Assembly (NCBI GenBank): GCA_003167015.1
Contig: PMUF01000464.1
Coordinates: 1 to 18,818, forward strand
DNA: 18,818 bases
Source: Chitinophagaceae bacterium
GTDB lineage: Bacteria > Bacteroidota > Bacteroidia > Chitinophagales > Chitinophagaceae
Direction: 5' to 3'
The notes under the pieces are model-generated. The model was not told the origin of the DNA. It worked only from the letters and a program-made list of their open reading frames with translations, and made no database searches. The position numbers and the translations under genes are program-made. The stretch's first letter is position 1; every line of letters starts with the position of its first letter. Positions 14,173-18,818 of the stretch are shown here, in pieces.

Positions 14173-14774
14173 GTTTTATTTTTAGTACAAAGAAACGGAC
14201 ATTAGGCGCGAATATCAATAGCCGATTCGTCGGAAAGACAGGACAAACCGTCTCAACGCCCGGGGGATGGCGGGACGGGGATGGGACGGCGGGTCGCCCG
14301 GCCGTCTACGCCTTATTCCGGGAGTTTGCGGTCTTTCAAAAGACGCCGGAGAAATTGCACATCACCCTCGACCAGCTCATCGCGGACGAGGCACATTTTC
14401 AATGTTTTGTGGCGGAGGTGGGTGGCGGCGCCGAGGCGGATGACGGTGACGCGGCGGATGACGGTGACGCGGCAGAGGGTGGCGAGAGCGGCGGCGATCG
14501 CGAGATCGTCGGGTTCGCCACTTTTTTCGAGGCTTATTATTCCTGGACGGGTAAAGCCATTTATCTCGATGACCTCTACGTGCGGGAGAGCAGCCGGAAG
14601 TACGGGATTGGCAAAAAGCTGCTGTTTGCGGTGATCGATTTTTCAAAGGAGAACGGGTGCAAGACGGTCCGCTGGCTGGTGTCGCGATGGAATGGCAATG
14701 CCATGGCATTTTACAAATCTATCGGTGCGGAAATCTATGAGACGGAGATGGTTTGCGTGCTGGACAATCATTGA
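14121..14774 (+). CDS. GNAT N-acetyltransferase with acidic low-complexity insert; 5' end uncertain
   Basis: From about 14301 to the stop this is a standard GNAT: AVYALFREFAVFQKTPEKL at the N-terminus, then strands FQCFVAEV and IVGFATFFEAYYSW. YLDDLYVRESSRKYGIGKKL follows as motif A, the acetyl-CoA loop; it resembles spermidine/diamine acetyltransferase-like GNATs (YLEDLYV type). WNGNAMAFYKSIGAE is motif B. About 27 extra residues rich in Gly, Asp, Glu and Ala (14421-14501) interrupt the usual beta hairpin and contain an 18-bp tandem repeat. The start is a problem. The only in-frame ATG near the domain is 14121, inside the 5' end of the divergent amidohydrolase gene. An out-of-frame ATG at 14267 would give a compact N-terminus (MAGRDGTAGRPAVYALF) if the GGGG run at 14277-14280 had one base less. 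Acetyltransferase identity is strong; the substrate is unknown. Confidence 0.75.
   Translation: MLSFQGRKCALPGLRSACFIFSTKKRTLGANINSRFVGKTGQTVSTPGGWRDGDGTAGRPAVYALFREFAVFQKTPEKLHITLDQLIADEAHFQCFVAEVGGGAEADDGDAADDGDAAEGGESGGDREIVGFATFFEAYYSWTGKAIYLDDLYVRESSRKYGIGKKLLFAVIDFSKENGCKTVRWLVSRWNGNAMAFYKSIGAEIYETEMVCVLDNH
14436..14471 (+). repeat. 18-bp in-frame tandem repeat in the GNAT gene
   Basis: GCGGATGACGGTGACGCG occurs twice, back to back and without mismatch (14436-14453 and 14454-14471). In the GNAT frame it encodes ADDGDA twice. The unit length is a multiple of three, so gain or loss of copies keeps the frame. It lies in the low-complexity insert of the acetyltransferase. Confidence 0.9.
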
Positions 14775-14777
14775 GGC

Positions 14778-14794
14778 CGGCCAAAAAGTTAAGC
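14778..14794. repeat. Left arm of an imperfect inverted repeat around the AT-rich segment
   Basis: CGGCCAAAAAGTTAAGC here matches the minus strand of 15892-15909 (CGGCCAAAATGTTACAGC) with one substitution and one single-base gap. This arm starts just after the GNAT stop codon, exactly where GC-rich host-like sequence changes to AT-rich sequence. Whether it marks element ends or is chance is unresolved. Confidence 0.4.
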
Positions 14795-15226
14795 TACATG
14801 CTGTCTGGAATACCAATCCTTAACTTCAGTGACGATATTATTTAAACTTTTGTCATCCAATTTCTCGACATCATTCTTTGCTGTGTCAAATGCCAATTGG
14901 CCATCTCCCACAGGCTTCTTAATCCACTTGTAATACCCATGATCGTTTGCATTATCAAACATCACCAAGAGTGCAGGGAAGGCAATATTCTCGTATTCTG
15001 AGCGTAGCAGGCCATTTAAATTCCCATTGTCCTCATTGTACGATTTAACCTCAACGCCAAAAAGCCTTCCTGTTTGTTTATGGTTCTCCCCAATATCAAT
15101 CAAGTAATCAAACAGCGGCTCCTTGAAATTGGGTTCATTAATAATGAGGTCGGCCAACCGGGAAAAATAGACATACCCCAATTTCTCAGCCCGCCATTTA
15201 TTGAAATCTTTTTTATTTTCCATCAC
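14789..15226 (-). CDS. Small DUF4365-like protein with PD-(D/E)XK nuclease-like motif
   Basis: The product has 145 residues (ATG at 15226, or the next codon). After an N-terminal helix (WRAEKLGYVYFSRLADLII) the pattern LFDYLIDIGEN followed by LFGVEVKSY gives an Asp on a strand, then Glu-Val-Lys. This is the D...(D/E)xK arrangement of the PD-(D/E)XK nuclease fold. The later segment FPALLVMFDNANDHGYYKWI closely resembles the conserved core of DUF4365-type proteins (a buried strand, then Asp and a YYKWI-like end). No DNA-binding domain or signal peptide is visible. It begins two bases after the stop codon of the preceding gene, which encodes a related-looking protein, and lies in markedly AT-rich DNA. 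No function is established; nuclease activity or a defence role is inference from fold and context. Stop TAA at 14789-14791. Confidence 0.6.
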   Translation of the reverse strand: MMENKKDFNKWRAEKLGYVYFSRLADLIINEPNFKEPLFDYLIDIGENHKQTGRLFGVEVKSYNEDNGNLNGLLRSEYENIAFPALLVMFDNANDHGYYKWIKKPVGDGQLAFDTAKNDVEKLDDKSLNNIVTEVKDWYSRQHVA

Positions 15227-15228
15227 TA

Positions 15229-15738
15229 TTAATTGAAGGATGATACAAATTTCGTTATCATTCGGCTATTATCCCAGTAGTCAGCTACTTCTTTCCAAAG
15301 TTGTTGAAGGACAGTACTAGTAATGGGAAATTTGGTTGGTATTCCATTGATATTCAATGAGGTATTTAAATTGTTGGCAGAAATCAGGTAGCCCTTTTCC
15401 TGTGTCTCGTCGATCCCAAAGATATACACCGGTATTGGAAACTTGGTGAGTTCTGCGACCTCATCCTGGCCAATGGTAATCTTTATTTTTTCATCGCCAG
15501 GGTAATACCCGAGTGTTGTAGTCTTGACGCTGGCATAGAAGAATGCCTTATAAGGATACTGTAGTAAATCCACATGGAAATCAACGGTATGGAATTTATC
15601 ACCCAAAAATGTAGGATCCAACAAAAAGCCCTTTGATGCCACATTGCGACTGATAACGGTCGCAAAGATATTTTCGCCTCTCTTGCCTATCCTGTTGCTC
15701 ATCTTGATCAGTATTTCGGGTTTTAAAATTATGGTCAT
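15229..15738 (-). CDS. DUF4365-like protein, PD-(D/E)XK-like fold with altered active site
   Basis: The product has 169 residues from ATG at 15738. A TTG at 15750 would add four residues, and an ATG at 15702 (MSNRIGKRGENIF) would give 157 and fits homologous N-termini best. GKRGENIF is a helix with the conserved Glu. VDFHVDL supplies the strand Asp and YASVKTT the Lys-bearing strand, so the usual Glu/Gln of the (D/E/Q)xK motif is Ser. KFPIPVYIFGID resembles the next core strand of DUF4365-type proteins. It is thus similar in plan to the product of the gene two bases downstream, but with a possibly inactive or divergent catalytic centre. The AT-rich composition (one sampled 60-base line of the pair, 14821-14880, has 18 G/C, against 43 in a line of the GNAT gene) points to acquisition. 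Confidence 0.6.
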   Translation of the reverse strand: MTIILKPEILIKMSNRIGKRGENIFATVISRNVASKGFLLDPTFLGDKFHTVDFHVDLLQYPYKAFFYASVKTTTLGYYPGDEKIKITIGQDEVAELTKFPIPVYIFGIDETQEKGYLISANNLNTSLNINGIPTKFPITSTVLQQLWKEVADYWDNSRMITKFVSSFN

Positions 15739-15760
15739 TAAGAGCTCCAAAAAAATAATC

Positions 15761-15931
15761 TTATCGCTGCTGTATTTCCTGAATTTTCTTCCCTGCTTTT
15801 TCCGGTGGCATACGTATATACTTATAGAAATCCTTTAGGGTTTTATGGCCGCTGGTTTTAATAATGAGTCTCTGAGGATTGATCAAAGAAGGCTGTAACA
15901 TTTTGGCCGATCGTGCGACAAATGAGGATAT
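15761..15931 (-). pseudogene. C-terminal remnant of a tyrosine recombinase/integrase
   Basis: The minus strand encodes ISSFVARSAKMLQPSLI, then KTSGHKTLKDFYKYIRM and a charged tail ending QEIQQR. This aligns with the end of Bacteroidota tyrosine recombinases. GHKT is the conserved box III region, the second Tyr of FYKYIR is the expected nucleophile, and FVAR stands where HxxR is normal, so the His is lost while Arg remains. The distance from that box to GHKT is about one residue short of the usual. Everything N-terminal (core-binding domain and first catalytic Arg) is absent because lepB begins at 15944. It cannot be a functional recombinase. It ends 22 bp before the ATG of the first DUF4365-like gene, on the same strand. 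Confidence 0.65.
15892..15909. repeat. Right arm of the imperfect inverted repeat
   Basis: The minus strand reads CGGCCAAAATGTTACAGC and matches the left arm at 14778-14794 in inverted orientation (16 of 18 positions with one gap). It lies within the recombinase remnant, about 35 bp before lepB. Confidence 0.4.
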
Positions 15932-15943
15932 AAACTCAATCAC

Positions 15944-17584
15944 ATGTCTGCGCATCAGGTGTTGGTCCTCCTAGCGATCCAATTGGGGATCCTTTTGTTG
16001 CCTTCCTACGGGCTGTCGAAACTGTTCGTCAAGGCCGGCGTGCCCGGCTGGAAGGCGTTTATTCCTTTTTATAATACGCTGGTGATGCTGCAGCTGGGGC
16101 AGCGGCCCATGCATTGGCTCTTCTGGCAGGTGATCCCGATTGTGGGCTGGTTTGTGTCGATGGGGATCTTTGTGGAGTTCGTCAAATTATTCGGCAAGTT
16201 CAAATTATACGAACATGCGCTGGCGGCGCTGCTGCCGGTCCTGTACTTTGTGTACCTGGGCAGTAATCCGGCTGTCCGGTTTTCGGGCCCGGATGCTGTT
16301 CTGCATTACAAGAAGAGTCCGGCACGCGAATGGGTGGATGCTGGCGTCTTTGCGGTGGTGGCGGCGACGCTGATCCGCACCTTTGTCTTCGAGGCCTACG
16401 TGATCCCCACGGGGTCGATGGAGAAGAGCTTATTGACCAACGATTATCTTTTTGTCAGCAAGATGGCATATGGCCCCCGGATACCGATGACGCCGCTGGC
16501 AGTTCCCTTCGTCCATAATTCTCTGCCGGTCACTAACGGCAAGTCCTATCTGACCTGGCTGCGGCTGCCTTATATCCGGTGGTTTGTACATCCTGTGAAC
16601 CGGGGCGAGCCCGTTGTCTTCAATTGGCCTATCGGGGATACGGTGATCAATTTGCCGGATTACCAGTCGGCGAGACCTTATTATGATGTCTGCCGGGAAT
16701 TGGGCCGCGGCAATATCGACTCCGGTCGTGCCATCGTGCTGGGGAACCCGGATGAATACCCGATCGCGATACATCCTGTCGATAAGAAGGAGAACTATAT
16801 CAAACGATGCGTAGCGTTGCCCGGAGATACCTTGCAGATCAAGGATCAGGTCGTATATATCGATGGTAAGCCTCAGCCATTTCCGCCCTATTCGGAGACA
16901 TATTATATCGTGACGACCAAGGGGCAGCCGCTGGACGAGACGGCGATGAAAGAGGAGTATGATGTAGATATCAATAACGGGGAGGAGTTTATGACGGCTG
17001 GCGCGGCGTTTACGGGGGGTGTGGAGGTCGCGACCGCGAGATACGTGGCGTCAACGGGGGCGGGAGGTGAGAGGACGCGCGCGGATGCGGTGGGGGCGAA
17101 TGGTGGGGGCTTAGCGAATCGGTACCGGATTCTTTTGACGCGGAGCGCGTATGACAAGATGCTGAGCAGCGGGTTGGCGGCGAGCATCGAACAGGAGATC
17201 GACAGTAACGAGGACGTCTATCCGTACTACCCGGGGTTGAAATGGAGTGAGGATAACTATGGTCCGGTGTATGTTCCGAGAAAAGGGGCAGTCATCACTT
17301 TGACGCCGGAGACTTATGCCTTGTACGAGCGGGCCATCCGGGTGTATGAGGGGAATGATTTCCATACCCGCGACGGGAAATATTTTCTGAATGGGCAGGC
17401 GGTGACGCAGTATACCTTTCGGCTGGATTATTACTGGATGATGGGGGATAACCGGCATGGGTCGCAGGATTCACGGTACTGGGGTTTTGTACCGGAGGAT
17501 CATATTGTCGGGAAGCCTGAGCTGATCTGGCTGAGCTGGAACAAGGGCGTGCGGTGGGAGCGGTTGTTTAAGAGGATTAAGTAG
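15944..17584 (+). CDS. lepB: Signal peptidase I with N-terminal membrane domain
   Basis: The product has 546 residues. Residues 1-110 form a multi-helix membrane domain (DUF5684-like: PGWKAFIPFYNTLVML) often fused to Bacteroidota signal peptidases. A further membrane helix lies at about 131-149. The catalytic domain has the box B motif IPTGSMEKSL with Ser158 and the box D motif YIKRCVALPGD with Lys287, the Ser-Lys dyad of type I signal peptidases. Box E near the C-terminus reads MMGDNRHGSQDSRYWG. The enzyme removes signal peptides from exported proteins at the outer face of the inner membrane, and several neighbours (glycoside hydrolase, porin, receptor) carry such signals. A Gly/Ala/Thr-rich stretch at about 350-392 sits in the periplasmic insert and looks like a lineage-specific expansion. 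The start is ATG at 15944; its upstream region is the recombinase remnant, so the native promoter may have been displaced. Confidence 0.93.
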   Translation: MSAHQVLVLLAIQLGILLLPSYGLSKLFVKAGVPGWKAFIPFYNTLVMLQLGQRPMHWLFWQVIPIVGWFVSMGIFVEFVKLFGKFKLYEHALAALLPVLYFVYLGSNPAVRFSGPDAVLHYKKSPAREWVDAGVFAVVAATLIRTFVFEAYVIPTGSMEKSLLTNDYLFVSKMAYGPRIPMTPLAVPFVHNSLPVTNGKSYLTWLRLPYIRWFVHPVNRGEPVVFNWPIGDTVINLPDYQSARPYYDVCRELGRGNIDSGRAIVLGNPDEYPIAIHPVDKKENYIKRCVALPGDTLQIKDQVVYIDGKPQPFPPYSETYYIVTTKGQPLDETAMKEEYDVDINNGEEFMTAGAAFTGGVEVATARYVASTGAGGERTRADAVGANGGGLANRYRILLTRSAYDKMLSSGLAASIEQEIDSNEDVYPYYPGLKWSEDNYGPVYVPRKGAVITLTPETYALYERAIRVYEGNDFHTRDGKYFLNGQAVTQYTFRLDYYWMMGDNRHGSQDSRYWGFVPEDHIVGKPELIWLSWNKGVRWERLFKRIK

Positions 17585-17664
17585 ATATGAGGGCAGGTCA
17601 GCGTTCGGGACGCGCGAACCTTCACGGCTTTTTTCCGGGCTCGCGGGGCGCGCGGTTTTGAAGA

Positions 17665-17684
17665 GGACGTTCGAGGGAACGTCC
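17665..17684. terminator. Perfect hairpin between convergent genes, likely terminator
   Basis: GGACGTTC (17665-17672) and GAACGTCC (17677-17684) form a perfect 8-bp stem with a GAGG loop, in the 113-bp gap between the convergent ends of lepB and the minus-strand gene at 17698. Only short T/C stretches follow on the minus-strand side and no U-tract on the plus side; a run of six T lies upstream at 17629-17634. A bidirectional terminator is the simplest reading. Confidence 0.5.
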
Positions 17685-17697
17685 GATACTAGAAGCA

Positions 17698-18084
17698 TTA
17701 GCGTCGTGCTCGGGTTGGCAGGGGTACCCTGCCGAGTCGGGGATCGCGGTGGACGATCAGCTCGCAGATGTGGATGGCAGTTTTTTCGAAGTCGGCCGCT
17801 TCAGGGGGAATGACCAACCACGCTGCGCCGTCCTTCCGCTTTGCACCTTTCTTTGGGCTAAACTTACAACGCAATGCAGGGAATTCCTCTTGCAGGCTAT
17901 CGAGACCATCCGGAGTGGTGGCGATCCAAACACCGTTCATGTCCGGTTCATTGTCGCGCCGCCGAAGGAGCAGCAACAGTTTTGGACCGTGATAGACGGC
18001 GAACATGCCGAAAAAAGGTTTGGTAATCGTCTCGATCGGCAGGAGATAATCGAAGATGAAGTCAAAAGGTATTTCGCGGTTCAT
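17698..18084 (-). CDS. Conserved small protein, TfoX/YjbR-like by pattern
   Basis: The product has 128 residues and is cytoplasmic. It begins IPFDFIFDYLLP, then KPFFGMFAVYHGPKLLLLLR, GVWIATTPDG and LQEEFPALRCKF, and ends with a helix (ADFEKTAIHICELIV) and DPRLGRVP. I know similar proteins as conserved hypotheticals across Bacteroidota. The opening pattern (a FGMxA...Y-type strand pair followed by a Leu-rich strand) resembles TfoX N-terminal/YjbR-like domains, but this is a loose resemblance and no function is established. A Lys-rich loop (KKGAKRKDG) may be nucleic-acid contacting or just exposed. Its ATG overlaps the TGA of the preceding dehydrogenase-like gene as ATGA, so the two are translationally coupled. 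Confidence 0.7.
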   Translation of the reverse strand: MNREIPFDFIFDYLLPIETITKPFFGMFAVYHGPKLLLLLRRRDNEPDMNGVWIATTPDGLDSLQEEFPALRCKFSPKKGAKRKDGAAWLVIPPEAADFEKTAIHICELIVHRDPRLGRVPLPTRARR

Positions 18085-18743
18085 AGCTTAGCCAGCTCCC
18101 TGATATCTTTTATTTCCAGCACTTGTTTGGGGTAGCCGAACAATACGCTGTTGATCATGGCCAGCCCAACTTCCTGCAGGGTACTTACCATGTTAGGCAT
18201 CAGGACCCGCAGGACAGGATACAATCCGCCGATCACTTTGTAAATGCCTTTTATATTTTGCTGGCCTGGCGTCGGCCGCATAAAACCGGGCCGGAAATTA
18301 TAGACGCCTTTGAAAGGCAGCTTGGTGAGCGCATTTTCAGTTCTGCCTTTGACGCGGGCCCACATGATCCTTCCCTTTTCGCTGCTGTCCGTGGCGGCGC
18401 CAGAGATGTAATTGAAGACCATGGCGGGGTTGAGGCGCAGGAGCTCCTGTGCGAAATGCAGGGTCGTGTCATAGGTGATACGGGTATATTCCGGTTCCTT
18501 CATCCCGAGCGAGCTGATGCCCGCACAAAAGAAGCAGGCATCATAACCTGTCAGCTGACCGGTGTAGGGCGTCAGGTCGAAGAAGTCGGGCACGATGCAT
18601 TCTTTGAGTTTGGGATGTTGTCTGCCGGAGGGTCTGCGGTTGACCGTCAGCACTGCGGTGACGGCGGAGTGATCGAGGCATTCCAGCAATACCCCTTCGC
18701 CTACCATACCCGTCGCGCCTGTAAGGATGACTTTGATGTTCAT
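18081..18743 (-). CDS. Atypical SDR / NAD(P)-binding epimerase-like protein
   Basis: The product has 220 residues from ATG at 18743, chosen because the Rossmann fold starts immediately (MNIKVILTGATGMVGEG, GxxGxxG at Gly9, Gly12 and Gly15). The frame stays open upstream, but that part has no homology look. Other features are DACFFCAGISS (strand 4 with a Cys/Ala-Gly cofactor region), FNYISGAATDSS, and RVKGRTENAL, where Lys132 is preceded by Trp128 instead of the usual Tyr of YxxxK. The C-terminal half (VYNFRPGFMRPTPG) resembles HTATIP2/YbjT-like atypical SDRs, which bind NAD(P) and often have no assigned reaction. The stop codon overlaps the downstream gene's ATG by 4 bp. The 75 bases upstream (18744-18818) contain no further feature I can support. 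Confidence 0.85.
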   Translation of the reverse strand: MNIKVILTGATGMVGEGVLLECLDHSAVTAVLTVNRRPSGRQHPKLKECIVPDFFDLTPYTGQLTGYDACFFCAGISSLGMKEPEYTRITYDTTLHFAQELLRLNPAMVFNYISGAATDSSEKGRIMWARVKGRTENALTKLPFKGVYNFRPGFMRPTPGQQNIKGIYKVIGGLYPVLRVLMPNMVSTLQEVGLAMINSVLFGYPKQVLEIKDIRELAKL

Positions 18744-18818
18744 GGGGCAAAGGTCGGTGGAATAGTCGAGAGTTACACGGGCGAGGCGGGTGTGGGCCTG
18801 TGGCACGGTGCGTCCATG

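Noticed and set aside
14775..14782. GGCCGGCC palindrome at the edge of the AT-rich segment as a recombination site
   Set aside because: A lone 8-bp GC palindrome with no second copy seen at the other edge; the longer inverted repeat is the better signal.

Overview
The window looks like a piece of a Bacteroidota chromosome, most likely Chitinophagaceae-like. The evidence is a TonB-dependent receptor with an N-terminal carboxypeptidase-regulatory-like domain, a signal peptidase I carrying an extra N-terminal multi-membrane domain, Bacteroidota-type -7 promoter motifs (TAnnTTTG), and starts without recognisable Shine-Dalgarno sequences. This assignment rests on family knowledge, not on a marker gene. 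Most of the window is GC-rich; one short stretch (about 14783-15940) is clearly AT-richer and looks acquired.

Layout. 1-156 is the 3' end of an M16-type peptidase gene (+). 280-1698 (-) encodes a secreted glycoside hydrolase with two catalytic glutamates. 1765-4899 (+) is a three-gene unit: a small membrane-anchored Cys protein, a TonB-dependent receptor and a YHS-domain lipoprotein, read here as an envelope heavy-metal (possibly copper) uptake or handling set. From 12239 down to 4976 (-) lie a response regulator and histidine kinase, an unrecognised exported protein, an MgtA-type P-type ATPase, and an OprB-like porin whose ATG overlaps the ATPase stop codon. The co-orientation suggests, but does not prove, a two-component system controlling inner- and outer-membrane Mg2+ transport. 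14172 to 12294 (-) holds an amidohydrolase_2/decarboxylase-type enzyme followed by an AraC regulator. 14121-14774 (+) is a GNAT acetyltransferase with an acidic low-complexity insert and a problematic 5' end.

The accessory piece is 14789-15943: two adjacent small genes (-), both resembling PD-(D/E)XK nuclease-fold (DUF4365-like) proteins, preceded by the C-terminal remnant of a tyrosine recombinase. The remnant ends against the start of lepB (15944-17584, +), and an imperfect inverted repeat sits near both ends of the segment. This is the best candidate in the window for an undescribed system. A two-gene unit (18743 to 17698, -) of an atypical SDR and a small conserved protein closes the window.

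No rRNA, tRNA, CRISPR array, complete insertion sequence or riboswitch was recognised. No gene-free stretch exceeds 300 bases.
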